From Thermofilum sp. (lineage in GTDB: Archaea > Thermoproteota > Thermoprotei > Thermofilales > Thermofilaceae): DNA of 7,490 nucleotides. Positions 1-6,092 of this stretch are shown in pieces. The notes under the pieces are model-generated. The model was not told the origin of the DNA. It made no database searches and saw only the letters and a list, made by a program, of their open reading frames with translations. Every line of letters starts with the position of its first letter. Position 1 is the stretch's first letter. The DNA lies in contig JAJHRM010000119.1 in the NCBI GenBank assembly GCA_020832965.1, positions 1-7,490 of the forward strand, given 5' to 3'. Position numbers and translations under genes: made by a program.

Positions 1-458
1 GAAACTATACCCACGCGCCCGGGTTTAAAGTAGTCTCCAGGCATTATCCCCACCTTCGATTTCCCAGGAGAGATCACTCCAGGAGTATTTGGTCCAATAA
101 TCGTGGCTCCCTTGCTTGCAGCATACCTAACAAATCGAATGGTTTCATGAACGGGTATGTGCTCCGTCACTACAACAATCGTTTTAATCCCTGAATCCAC
201 TGCCTCGTAGACCGCATCCGGAGCGAACCTCGCTGGAACAAATACTATCGATGTGTTTATTTCCGGGTGCTTTTCGAGGGCCTCATCGACTGAACTATAG
301 ACGGGCACGCCCTCGACGACGGTACCCCCCTTGCCGGGGGACACGCCTGCAACAACTCGTGTGCCGTACTTAAGCATCTGCGCAGTGTGCAGCATCCCCT
401 GCTTCCCAGTAATACCCTGCACCAGAACCCTTGTTTTTTCATCTATGAGTATAGCCAT
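1..458 (-). CDS. sucD: Succinate-CoA ligase, alpha subunit (partial, 3' end off the left edge)
   Basis: This is the CoA-binding alpha subunit of succinyl-CoA synthetase, which with SucC makes NTP from succinyl-CoA in the cytoplasm. The first 152 codons are present. The protein opens [20 protein letters not shown], giving the Rossmann CoA-binding motif GITGKQG at residues 15-21. [13 protein letters not shown] lies at 74-86 and [20 protein letters not shown] at 121-140. The E. coli enzyme, from memory, has Cys in the IGPNCPG motif and this one has Thr. The catalytic phosphohistidine lies in the part beyond the window. The ATG shares its A with the TAA of sucC (TAATG), and GGTGAGG just upstream is a plausible ribosome-binding site, so translation is probably coupled to sucC. 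Confidence in the family is high; subunit stoichiometry and nucleotide preference cannot be read. Confidence 0.95.
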   Translation of the reverse strand, partial: MAILIDEKTRVLVQGITGKQGMLHTAQMLKYGTRVVAGVSPGKGGTVVEGVPVYSSVDEALEKHPEINTSIVFVPARFAPDAVYEAVDSGIKTIVVVTEHIPVHETIRFVRYAASKGATIIGPNTPGVISPGKSKVGIMPGDYFKPGRVGIV

Positions 459-1573
459 TACCTCACCACCTCTGCTACCGCCTCTTCAAGGCTTTGGTAA
501 GGCAGGATCCCGGCTTCTTGGAGTATTCTCCTGCCTTCCTCCTCCATGAAACCCGAGAGTCGGACAACCACTTTAGCCTCCCTGCCCCTAACTTCCTTCA
601 ACGCCCCTACTACTCCCCGAGCAACCTCATCGCACCTAGTAATTCCCCCCAGGATGTTGATGAGCACTCTGCTTATATGTTCCTGGCTAAGGACAAGTTT
701 TAACGCCTCCTTTACTCTCTCCATTTCCGCTCCACCCCCAAGGTCGAGAAAGAAGCCCGGTTTTCCTCCGCAATCGCTTACAGCATCTAGAGTTGCCATA
801 GTTAGACCTGCGCCATTTCCGATCACGGCGATGTTCCCATCGAGCCTAACCGCAGTAAAGCCCCTGCTTATAGCCGCGTAGCTTAAAGCATCAAGCTCAG
901 AGAAGTATCTTTTAGCAATGTCCGAAAGCCTCTCATCCCCCAGTGCGTCGTCATCAATTATTCCCTTCCTATCTAGAGCAAGAACACCATCTTCTGTTAA
1001 TGCCAGAGGGTTAATCTCTAGCAGCGTGAAGTTATAATCCTTGAATACTCTCCAGAGGCCATTAAGGAAAATGCTAGTGGCGCCATAGGGAATCTCCAGA
1101 TAGTTCGCCACCTTCCTCGCCATGTAGTCTCTCAGCCCCTCAAATGGATCAATGAATATTCTAAGCAACCCTTCAGGGAGCCTCACGAGCTCTTCTACGT
1201 CCATACCTCCATATCTAGAGGCGAGTAGAAGGTAGCCCTGAGGCGCGGTCGAAACCATAAGTGATACGTACATCTCTCTTAGGATTGTTTTCTTCTCCGA
1301 AACCATTACATATCTTATTTTCTCTCCCTGAAACTTCCACGACAGCATCTCTTCAGAGATTTTTATAGCTTCGTCAACGCTCCCCGCGGATTTGATTAAA
1401 CCAGCCTTGCCTCTACCCCACCCCCGCACCTGAGCTTTAACGATTAGCGGAGGCGTGAGACCTTGTAAACAGGGCATTACATTTTCTAGGGCACCGCCTA
1501 GTAGGCAGGAGTTCTCGACAGGGATCCCCGCACTTTGAAGCATTTCTTTTATTTCAAACTCGTAAGGTATCAT
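458..1573 (-). CDS. sucC: Succinate-CoA ligase, beta subunit
   Basis: This is the ATP-grasp beta subunit that binds nucleotide and succinate and pairs with SucD. The chosen product is 371 residues, close to the usual 375-390. It begins [12 protein letters not shown], matching the family's typical N-terminus (xLYEYEAKELL). Visible motifs are [14 protein letters not shown] at 45-58 (grasp-domain nucleotide loop), [13 protein letters not shown] at 184-196 (metal ligands), [11 protein letters not shown] at 253-263, FLDLGGGA at 275-282 and INILGGI at 305-311. The reading frame stays open upstream to 1780, but that stretch is antisense to rps15 and does not resemble the family, so I reject it. Two ATG codons (1576 and 1573) are adjacent. 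A TATA-like element about 22-25 bp upstream suggests a leaderless transcript. In a heterotroph the pair may conserve energy from 2-oxoglutarate oxidation; this is inference. Confidence 0.95.
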   Translation of the reverse strand: MIPYEFEIKEMLQSAGIPVENSCLLGGALENVMPCLQGLTPPLIVKAQVRGWGRGKAGLIKSAGSVDEAIKISEEMLSWKFQGEKIRYVMVSEKKTILREMYVSLMVSTAPQGYLLLASRYGGMDVEELVRLPEGLLRIFIDPFEGLRDYMARKVANYLEIPYGATSIFLNGLWRVFKDYNFTLLEINPLALTEDGVLALDRKGIIDDDALGDERLSDIAKRYFSELDALSYAAISRGFTAVRLDGNIAVIGNGAGLTMATLDAVSDCGGKPGFFLDLGGGAEMERVKEALKLVLSQEHISRVLINILGGITRCDEVARGVVGALKEVRGREAKVVVRLSGFMEEEGRRILQEAGILPYQSLEEAVAEVVR

Positions 1574-1592
1574 CATTGCTTCGTAGCCGAGG

Positions 1593-1603
1593 AAATATTT
1601 TTT
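1593..1603 (-). promoter_or_regulatory. TATA box for sucCD
   Basis: On the minus strand the sequence AAAAAATATTT is centred about 22-25 bp before the paired ATG codons of sucC. In archaea this spacing puts the transcription start on or next to the start codon. No Shine-Dalgarno sequence precedes the ATG, which agrees with leaderless translation of the first gene of the operon. Confidence 0.5.
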
Positions 1604-1633
1604 GCTTGCGTATACGTGAGGATGACGAAACTC

Positions 1634-1640
1634 TTTTAAA
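1634..1640 (+). promoter_or_regulatory. TATA box for rps15-recJ operon
   Basis: TTTTAAA, preceded by CGAAA as a possible BRE, is centred about 33 bp before the rps15 ATG. The predicted transcript would start near 1663 with a leader of about 8 nt. It lies only about 30 bp from the sucC TATA box and points the other way. Confidence 0.55.
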
Positions 1641-1670
1641 CAATGGTTGTTAATAGAGTAAGGATCGCTT

Positions 1671-2117
1671 ATGAGGAAGAGCAAGGAGAAGGGTAGATCC
1701 GGCTCCCTTAGGCCTGCGCATCTCGAGAAGCCTGAATGGGTGAAGATGAAACCAGAGGAAGTGGAGGAGCTCGTCGCCACGCTGCACAGGAAGGGTTACC
1801 CACCCTCAATGATTGGCACTATTCTTCGGGACCAGTACGGGATCCCACTCGTCAAGGCTATCACTGGAAAAAGCATACTTCAGATACTGAGGGAAAGAGG
1901 GCTCGCTCCAGAGGTACCAGAAGACTTGCTAAACTTGATGAAAAGAGCCGTTAAAGTTAGGAAGCACTTAGATGAGCATCCAAAGGACTATCACTCTAAG
2001 AGAGGTTTACAGCTAATTGAAAGCAAGATTCATAGGCTTTCAAAATACTACAAGAGGGTAGGCGTTCTCCCGGCCGACTGGAAGTACGACCCATCCAAGA
2101 TAGCCCTCTACTCTTAG
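1671..2117 (+). CDS. rps15: Small-subunit ribosomal protein uS15 (S15p/S13e)
   Basis: This is a primary binder of the central domain of 16S rRNA, near helices 20-22, and it also helps form an inter-subunit bridge. The 148-residue product has the archaeal/eukaryotic layout: a basic start ([15 protein letters not shown]), an N-terminal helical extension with [15 protein letters not shown] at 21-35 and [17 protein letters not shown] at 43-59, then the S15 core. The core includes [17 protein letters not shown] at 103-119 and [13 protein letters not shown] at 122-134. The archaeal family is about 150 residues, so the gene is full length. The ATG follows the TATA box closely, with only a weak GGAT upstream. 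The downstream RecJ-like gene begins 7 bp after the stop. From memory, the uS15/RecJ-like pairing recurs in archaeal genomes. Confidence 0.97.
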   Translation: MRKSKEKGRSGSLRPAHLEKPEWVKMKPEEVEELVATLHRKGYPPSMIGTILRDQYGIPLVKAITGKSILQILRERGLAPEVPEDLLNLMKRAVKVRKHLDEHPKDYHSKRGLQLIESKIHRLSKYYKRVGVLPADWKYDPSKIALYS

Positions 2118-2124
2118 GAAAAGG

Positions 2125-3546
2125 TTGCAGCTTATAGCCCGGGGTTTGCTGTTGGGTGCGATAGATTCGCTTGAAAGCCTAAAACGCAGTTTCCAGGTCT
2201 TCTTAGAATCTATTAGGCATGAGGGGTGCGAAGTTCTCGTAGTTTCTCACTATGATGCGGATGGCTTGAGTTCTTTTTCGATCCTTGCATATTTTCTGAA
2301 AAGAAACAACATCCCCTTTCATGCCACCTTCGTAGAACAGGTTTACCCTGAAACGCTCAATCAGATTCCTCTAGAAGCATACCCGTTTGTGATTTTTCTT
2401 GACCTGGGAAGCGGCTACAAGCATCTAATCAGGGAGAAAATCAGCGGTAAAACGAAGGTGCTGATAATAGACCACCATATACCCTCCGACTCGCATGCCA
2501 CGAAAGAACTCGTAGAAATAAACCCCTACCTGGCGGGTCTAAATGGTTCAGAGGAGACAAGCGCCTCCACCCTGACTTACTATTTTTTGAGAGATTACCC
2601 GGAGGTAAGAAAAGTAATACACTTAGCTGTTGTAGGTGCCCTTGGTGATAGACTTGATAACGGGGACAACTACTCCTTCAAGGGTATAAACAAGGAAGTT
2701 TTAGAGGAGGCATTAAGAGAAAAAATTATTCAAGCAGCAATAGGCATTAGACTGTTTGGAGGGGCTAGCCGTCCAATAGTCCAGGCACTCGCAAATACTG
2801 TTGATCCATTTATCCCCGGGCTTTCCGGCAACGAATCCGCATGTTACAGTTTCTTGAAGAAGATAGGGATAGAGCCAAAACAGGGTGACACGCTTAGAAG
2901 CCTAGGGTCCCTGACCAGCGAGGAGACAGCAAACCTCGCCACAGAACTAGTAAAATACATGATTTTGAGCGGGGTCTCCGTGAAGGACGCTCAAAGAATA
3001 ATCGGATACAATTACTACCTTTTATCTGAAAAGCCTGAGAGCCCCCTCAGAGACCTCCGGGAATACTCATCTTTACTAAATGCCCTTGGGAGACTAGATG
3101 CGTACGGTACAGCTCTGGCGATCAATCTTGGGTATAGAGGTGTCCATCTTGCAAGAGCAGAGGCTATAGCTAGGGAGTATAGGAGAATACTGGCTAGATT
3201 AATCAATACTGTAAACGAGAATTTTGATAAAATATCTCTACATGGCAGGGAGACATTAATAATAAAGTTGGAAGAGGCTACACCTAAACTTTCAGGCCCC
3301 CTTGCAAGTATTCTCGCCTCCACCATCGCGAACAAGTTGCAGTCGAAGAAGATTATTGGCGTCGCGGTTCCATACTCAGATAAAAAATTCAAAGTTTCAT
3401 TCCGCAGACTTGTCGACAACATTGATGTTGGAGGGCTACTTCAGCAACTTTCCAGAAAGCTGGGCTTTGACGGCGGCGGTCATCCTGCGGCAGGCGGCGC
3501 ACTGCTGGACGAAGAAAAAATAAAAGAGCTATTGAAGACTATCTAG
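2125..3546 (+). CDS. RecJ-like DHH/DHHA1 phosphoesterase (GAN/Cdc45-related nuclease)
   Basis: This is a predicted single-strand nuclease or phosphoesterase of the archaeal RecJ/GAN group, relatives of eukaryotic Cdc45 that can associate with GINS at the replication fork. Product length is 473 residues, within the family's usual 440-490. Catalytic DHH-domain motifs are intact: SHYDADG at 41-47, DLGSG at 93-97, DHH at 116-118 and GALGDR at 171-176. The C-terminal DHHA1 domain ends with GGGHPAAGG at 450-458. Some crenarchaeal homologues in the replicative helicase complex have lost these residues; this one should still bind metal. The start is a TTG preceded by GGAAAAGG, 7 bp after the rps15 stop, so translation is probably coupled. 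Another TTG at 2152, after CCCGGGG, is an alternative start that would shorten it by nine residues. Other DHH roles, such as oligoribonuclease, cannot be excluded. Confidence 0.92.
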   Translation: MQLIARGLLLGAIDSLESLKRSFQVFLESIRHEGCEVLVVSHYDADGLSSFSILAYFLKRNNIPFHATFVEQVYPETLNQIPLEAYPFVIFLDLGSGYKHLIREKISGKTKVLIIDHHIPSDSHATKELVEINPYLAGLNGSEETSASTLTYYFLRDYPEVRKVIHLAVVGALGDRLDNGDNYSFKGINKEVLEEALREKIIQAAIGIRLFGGASRPIVQALANTVDPFIPGLSGNESACYSFLKKIGIEPKQGDTLRSLGSLTSEETANLATELVKYMILSGVSVKDAQRIIGYNYYLLSEKPESPLRDLREYSSLLNALGRLDAYGTALAINLGYRGVHLARAEAIAREYRRILARLINTVNENFDKISLHGRETLIIKLEEATPKLSGPLASILASTIANKLQSKKIIGVAVPYSDKKFKVSFRRLVDNIDVGGLLQQLSRKLGFDGGGHPAAGGALLDEEKIKELLKTI

Positions 3547-3564
3547 CGGCGATGATGTGCATTC

Positions 3565-3579
3565 TGCGCGCGGCGCGCA
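3565..3579. repeat. GC palindrome TGCGCGC-G-GCGCGCA
   Basis: This is a perfect inverted repeat with 7-bp arms around a single G, placed between the convergent ends of the RecJ-like gene and rio1. As RNA the one-base spacer would force loss of inner pairs; as DNA it could be a protein site. It belongs to a set of GCGCGC motifs seen only between genes in this window. Confidence 0.6.
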
Positions 3580-3639
3580 TGGCGAGGCTGGAACGCATAA
3601 CCATGAAAGCAATTTACCAACCCCAAAATGATACCCATA

Positions 3640-3658
3640 ACCCGCGTAGAAGGCGGGT
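3640..3658. terminator. Hairpin between convergent genes
   Basis: ACCCGC and GCGGGT form a perfect 6-bp stem with a 7-nt loop (GTAGAAG), about 20 bp past the rio1 stop. On the minus strand a short T4 tract (complement of 3625-3628) follows about 12 bp later. It could mark the rio1 transcript end, but archaeal terminators usually depend on T-runs alone, so this is weak. The whole 131-bp spacer 3547-3677 holds no gene that I can see. Confidence 0.3.
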
Positions 3659-3677
3659 AACAGGCGCGTACCGAAGA

Positions 3678-4406
3678 CTACTTGAGGTGAGCAGATAAGT
3701 ATTCGTAAAAATCTTCCGGGCTTCCGGTCTCTATGCCCACTTCTTCCCTAAAAAACCGGTACACATTTCTGATGTCATTTAAAAGAAAATCGCGGGCATT
3801 AGGATGAGAAGTAAGAACAGCAGACCCCCAGTCTATGACTATCAGTTCACCATTTTTTACGAGGATGTTATATTCGCTTAAGTCTGCATGAACCATTTTC
3901 GCCTCTAGAACCATCTTCTCTATGATCTCTTTAAGCTGATGAAAGCTTTTCTCGGGGTCTCTCAAGGTTGCATCCTTTAAGAGCGGAGCTGGCACACCAT
4001 CTTCCCCGATAAACTCCATAACGAGAATGTTTTCGTAGACAACTATGGGTTTAGGGCATGGTATGCCGAAGCTCGCTGCTCTCTTCAAGTTTCTGTACTC
4101 TTTCCGAGCCCACAGGTAGATAAGTTCTCTTCCTCTTATGCCTGCGCCTTGAAACCTTGGATCCCCTATAACATACTTTAATCTTCCTCTCCTAAATTCA
4201 GCTGTAATGATCATGTAGATCTTTACGGCAAGGTCTTCCCCATTTTTCCCCTTACCCCAGTACACTCTCGCCTCCTTTCCGGTGGAAACCGTGCCATAGA
4301 GCTTAGAGAGGACCCCCTTATTCATTAGGTATATGACAGCCAGGACTGTTCTTTGATCGAATACATCTTCTAAGACTTCCCTAACCGAAGAATTTCTGAG
4401 GCTCAA
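3678..4406 (-). CDS. rio1: Rio1-family atypical protein kinase/ATPase
   Basis: Rio1 acts late in small-subunit maturation; in eukaryotes it associates with pre-40S particles and its ATPase cycle triggers release of Dim2/Pno1 and Nob1. The 242-residue product has STGKEARVY at 41-49 (nucleotide loop), VKIY with the ATP-binding Lys62, a flexible-loop region ending GDPRF at 81-85, HADLSEYNIL at 173-182 (catalytic Asp175, Asn180) and VIDWGSAV at 190-197 (metal-binding Asp192). HADLSEYN marks Rio1 rather than Rio2. The usual archaeal motif after the last Asp, as I recall it, is closer to DMGQAV or DVSQAV, so WGSAV is a mild variation. The start is a TTG one base after the dim2 stop, with AGGGAT about 7 bp upstream; no ATG occurs before the nucleotide loop except Met28, which is too late. 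It is co-transcribed with dim2. Confidence 0.96.
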   Translation of the reverse strand: MSLRNSSVREVLEDVFDQRTVLAVIYLMNKGVLSKLYGTVSTGKEARVYWGKGKNGEDLAVKIYMIITAEFRRGRLKYVIGDPRFQGAGIRGRELIYLWARKEYRNLKRAASFGIPCPKPIVVYENILVMEFIGEDGVPAPLLKDATLRDPEKSFHQLKEIIEKMVLEAKMVHADLSEYNILVKNGELIVIDWGSAVLTSHPNARDFLLNDIRNVYRFFREEVGIETGSPEDFYEYLSAHLK

Positions 4407-4407
4407 A

Positions 4408-4989
4408 CTAGATCCCTTGAATGCGCTCCCATAGCTCCATCCTTCTCCTCCTCAACTCGAAGCTGTGGCGCTCCAAAAACTTCATTACTGCCTGATGGCT
4501 CTGACCAGAAACGAGACGGGTTAATGCCTCTTTAGCAATCTTGCATTGCTCAAAGTCTCCAATAATACCGATTAGCTTTTCCCCGACGACAATTTTAGCG
4601 CCAGTCATATCCTCCAAGGTTTTTCTAAAACGCCCACCAGCGCCTATTACCCTGGCCTTTATCCGTATTAAATCCTCTCTGTTCCTAGCAACTTCTCTCA
4701 AATCGATTACGTCAAGGTCGTACGCATCGTCCTTTAAGAGCAAGGCTTCTTCAATGCCAAACCCTATGGATATAGCCTTTAATGCCTTCTCAGCCATGTA
4801 CACATTATACAATGTTGCCCCCTCGCGTGGCCCAATGTATGCTACCCCCTCGTCAGGTTTAACTTCTATCGTGACATTAAAAGCCTCCTCTAACTTCAAC
4901 TTATTCGCACCGTCCTTGCCTATTAGTAAGCCAATTTTCGATGGGTCTACGGGTACGGGCAGCTTCCCAGGCGTGCCTTTCTCAGACAT
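4408..4989 (-). CDS. Two-KH-domain RNA-binding protein, archaeal Dim2/Pno1 homologue
   Basis: Dim2 binds the 3' region of small-subunit rRNA during late maturation and partners Rio1 and Nob1. The chosen 193-residue form starts MSEKGTPGKLPVPVDPSKIG, with the first KH loop GLLIGKDG at 20-27. The second KH loop is RVIGAGGRFRKTLEDMTGAK at 113-132, the Dim2 signature type. The C-terminus is strongly basic (HSFELRRRRMELWERI, 175-190). The frame stays open upstream to 5400, but that part runs antisense through tRNA-Leu and tRNA-Gln and must be untranslated. In-frame ATGs at 5019 and 5037 are real alternatives: the TATA box sits 26 bp before 5037, which would suit a leaderless 209-residue form, while GGGGA lies before 5019. 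I prefer 4989 because family members carry only about ten residues before the KH motif. Rio1 follows after one base. Confidence 0.94.
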   Translation of the reverse strand: MSEKGTPGKLPVPVDPSKIGLLIGKDGANKLKLEEAFNVTIEVKPDEGVAYIGPREGATLYNVYMAEKALKAISIGFGIEEALLLKDDAYDLDVIDLREVARNREDLIRIKARVIGAGGRFRKTLEDMTGAKIVVGEKLIGIIGDFEQCKIAKEALTRLVSGQSHQAVMKFLERHSFELRRRRMELWERIQGI

Positions 4990-5059
4990 ATCTAGACCAA
5001 CAGAAAAACACGAGGCCATATTATTATCTTTCCCCATTCCGTATAAGACATGCGAAAAT

Positions 5060-5066
5060 CTTATAG
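5060..5066. promoter_or_regulatory. Shared TATA element, tRNA-Leu (+) and dim2-rio1 (-)
   Basis: CTTATAG reads as a TATA box on both strands (CTATAAG on the minus strand). Its centre is 30 bp before the tRNA-Leu 5' end and 26 bp before the dim2 ATG at 5037. AAAAT precedes it on the plus side. No better element lies in the 55-bp gap, so a single box may serve both directions. Confidence 0.45.
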
Positions 5067-5092
5067 CCTCATGGTTGCAAATATCGTTATTG

Positions 5093-5197
5093 GCGGGGGT
5101 GCCCGAGCTAGGACAAAGGGGGCGGACTGAGGCTCCGCTGGCGTTGACAGCCATGTGCTGGCGCAGGCCTGCCCGGGTTCGAATCCCGGCCCCCGCA
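5093..5197 (+). tRNA. tRNA-Leu(GAG) with a 20-nt insertion in the variable arm
   Basis: This decodes CUC, and probably CUU by wobble. The acceptor stem is GCGGGGG (5093-5099) with CCCCCGC (5190-5196), discriminator A5197. The D stem is CCC/GGG (5102-5104, 5118-5120), with GG in the D loop. The anticodon stem is GCGGA/TCCGC (5122-5126, 5134-5138) around loop CTGAGGC, anticodon GAG at 5129-5131. The T stem is CCGGG/CCCGG with TTCGAAT between. CCA is not encoded. The gene is 105 nt, against about 85 for a class II leucine tRNA. The variable arm is 34 nt, and removing 20 nt restores the usual 14. The excess is treated as a separate intron feature. T-rich sequence downstream ends in a hairpin plus T6. 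Confidence 0.92.
5140..5159 (+). other. Candidate 20-nt intron in the variable arm of tRNA-Leu
   Basis: The heptamer GCTGGCG occurs at 5137-5143 and again exactly 20 nt later at 5157-5163, so several cut points give the same mature tRNA. Excising 5140-5159 is the choice that best fits the archaeal bulge-helix-bulge rule. CT|G bulges then sit at both junctions, and GCGT (5141-5144) pairs with GCGC (5161-5164) as the 4-bp central helix, with a short ACA/TGT inner stem (5147-5149, 5154-5156). The outer helix is poor: a G-A mismatch, then two C-G pairs. This would be a relaxed motif, as is common at non-canonical intron sites. An unspliced, enlarged variable arm is the alternative. Confidence 0.5.
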
Positions 5198-5222
5198 CTA
5201 CCCATTTCTAACTCGTTTTCAT

Positions 5223-5258
5223 GGTTCAAATAGAACCTAAACGTTCTATCGGTTTTTT
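5223..5258 (+). terminator. Hairpin plus T6 downstream of tRNA-Leu
   Basis: ATAGAAC (5230-5236) and GTTCTAT (5243-5249) form a perfect 7-bp stem with a 6-nt loop, followed after CGG by six T (5253-5258). This resembles a bacterial intrinsic terminator; the T-run alone would suffice for archaeal polymerase. An overlapping hairpin, GGTTC/GAACC (5223-5227, 5233-5237), uses the same GAAC and excludes the first. It most likely ends tRNA-Leu transcription before the oncoming tRNA-Gln. Confidence 0.5.
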
Positions 5259-5279
5259 GAGGAATCCAGGGAAAAGGAT

Positions 5280-5356
5280 TGGTAGCCCGGCGGGGATTCG
5301 AACCCCGGATCTGCGGGGCCAGAGCCCGCCATGCTTGGCCGCTACACCACCGGGCT
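5280..5356 (-). tRNA. tRNA-Gln(CTG), CCA encoded
   Basis: Read on the minus strand, the acceptor stem is AGCCCGG with CCGGGCT (plus 5350-5356 and 5284-5290), discriminator A at 5283 and CCA encoded at 5280-5282. The anticodon stem GCGGG/CCCGC encloses loop CTCTGGC; the anticodon CTG (plus 5320-5322) reads CAG glutamine codons. The T arm is CCGGGG TTCGAAT CCCCG-like and fully paired. No intron is needed: 74 nt without CCA. Transcription runs from the TATA box at 5384-5389, and a T4 tract (complement of 5272-5275) lies just past the 3' end. In archaea this tRNA is normally charged with glutamate and then amidated by GatDE. Confidence 0.95.
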
Positions 5357-5383
5357 TTACGAAAAATGAAATTACAACCTGGA

Positions 5384-5389
5384 TTTAAA
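5384..5389 (-). promoter_or_regulatory. TATA box for tRNA-Gln
   Basis: TTTAAA within GATTTAAATC lies 28-33 bp before the tRNA-Gln 5' end on the minus strand, the normal archaeal spacing with a leader of a few nucleotides. The GC palindrome at 5403-5414 sits directly upstream. Confidence 0.6.
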
Positions 5390-5402
5390 TCTTCTCTCAT
5401 AG

Positions 5403-5414
5403 GAGCGCGCGCTC
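5403..5414. repeat. 12-bp palindrome GAGCGCGCGCTC
   Basis: This is a perfect palindrome located between the tRNA-Gln TATA box (minus) and a TATA-like TTTTAAAA (plus, 5421-5428). The 10-bp core AGCGCGCGCT recurs exactly at 6745-6754. Its position just outside two divergent TATA boxes would suit an operator, but no regulator is identifiable. Confidence 0.6.
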
Positions 5415-5420
5415 TTGGGC

Positions 5421-5428
5421 TTTTAAAA
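5421..5428 (+). promoter_or_regulatory. TATA-like element facing the gene-less spacer
   Basis: TTTTAAAA is symmetric, so direction is not fixed. If read on the plus strand it would start a transcript near 5450, at the edge of the pairing-rich stretch. If read on the minus strand it lies too far (about 65-70 bp) from tRNA-Gln to be its promoter. Confidence 0.35.
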
Positions 5429-5449
5429 GTTATGGCTTTGGTTTGTGTC

Positions 5450-5568
5450 TGGCATCTTCGTAAGCAGCTTTCCTCGCCGGAAGCTATCCAAGGAGACTAG
5501 GAGAAGTAGAGTTGTTTTGTGCTAAGCGTGTGTGACAGAGTGCACGGCAGCGCTAGTCTCTACTCTAC
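5450..5568 (+). ncRNA. Possible unidentified structured RNA between tRNA-Gln and speD
   Basis: No reading frame here resembles a protein, yet three perfect or near-perfect helices can be drawn. One is a local hairpin AGCTT(T)CC/GGAAGCT at 5466-5485 with loop TCGCC. Helix A is GAGACTAG (5493-5500) with CTAGTCTC (5553-5560). Helix B is GTAGAGT (5506-5512) with ACTCTAC (5562-5568). The order A-B-A'-B' gives a pseudoknot topology. A TATA-like element lies about 25 bp before 5450. I see no match to 5S, 7S, RNase P or a C/D guide RNA. The strand is uncertain: it could instead be the 3' untranslated region of speD on the minus strand. Boundaries are approximate. Confidence 0.3.
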
Positions 5569-5609
5569 ACTCGCTACTTAACGCGGCGCACTATTATTTC
5601 ACTAGGTAG

Positions 5610-6047
5610 TCAAGTGGTCTTTGCCAATACTCTCTTGTCGAGTTGAGGGGTCCAGTAGCCAGCGTATTGTTCAATCCCCACTCCTCTCTCAATGGATATT
5701 ATTGTTATTTTTTTAGCTCCTAATCTTTCTTTAAGTATCTCCAGCCCCTTCCAGGGATCTGTGTGTTCACCGCATGTGAACACGTCCACAGCCGCGTAAC
5801 CATACTCGGGCCATGTATGTATGGAGATGTGGGATTCGGCAACCAGCACATAGCCGCTTACACCATGGGGTTTGAATCGGTAGAAATCAAAGCCTACGAT
5901 TGTGCTATTAGATGCGACCGCTGCGTCTAGAAGTGCCGTTTTGACGACTTCGAGACTATCAAGTAGCTTGCCGTCGCACTCGAACATCTCAACAATTAAG
6001 TGGCGACCTACGCCGCCTCTTCCCACCCCTCTATTTTTCCCCACCAT
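5610..6047 (-). CDS. speD: S-adenosylmethionine decarboxylase proenzyme
   Basis: This makes decarboxylated AdoMet, the aminopropyl donor for spermidine and longer polyamines that stabilise nucleic acids and ribosomes in thermophiles. The 145-residue proenzyme cleaves itself to form a pyruvoyl group. The core is GVSGYVLVAESHISIHTWPE at 62-81, with cleavage expected between Glu71 and Ser72; DVFTCGEHTDP follows at 88-98, containing Cys92. GRHLIVEMFECD at 14-25 matches the N-terminal strand of the SpeH-like class 1B enzymes. Crenarchaea also carry a paralogue that became arginine decarboxylase; motifs alone separate them poorly, but the SHISIHTWPE form and the RGVG near the C-terminus favour AdoMet as substrate. 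The ATG at 6047 leaves a Gly-rich start. A TATA box 34 bp upstream, inside the 45-bp gap after the kinase gene, suggests its own promoter. Confidence 0.93.
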   Translation of the reverse strand: MVGKNRGVGRGGVGRHLIVEMFECDGKLLDSLEVVKTALLDAAVASNSTIVGFDFYRFKPHGVSGYVLVAESHISIHTWPEYGYAAVDVFTCGEHTDPWKGLEILKERLGAKKITIISIERGVGIEQYAGYWTPQLDKRVLAKTT

Positions 6048-6077
6048 CTCTATGCAAAATCACTTTAGATGGATGAT

Positions 6078-6084
6078 ATTTAAG
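6078..6084 (-). promoter_or_regulatory. TATA box for speD
   Basis: On the minus strand CTTAAAT lies in the 45-bp gap between the kinase stop and the speD start, about 34 bp before the ATG. This predicts a leader of about 8-10 nt without a clear Shine-Dalgarno sequence. Confidence 0.45.
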
Positions 6085-6092
6085 ATTACCCC

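Noticed and set aside
1574..1780. Upstream extension of the sucC frame by 69 codons
   Set aside because: It is antisense to the start of rps15, has no resemblance to the ATP-grasp N-terminus, and the family-like start is at 1573.
3549..3610. Possible C/D-box guide RNA (GATGATGT near 3551, CATGAA near 3601)
   Set aside because: Box C is imperfect, no proper CTGA box D follows at guide spacing, and the GC palindrome interrupts the would-be guide.
4990..5400. Upstream extension of the dim2 frame
   Set aside because: It runs antisense through tRNA-Leu and sense through tRNA-Gln. Dim2 homologues begin just before the first KH loop. Only 5019 and 5037 stay possible as alternative starts.
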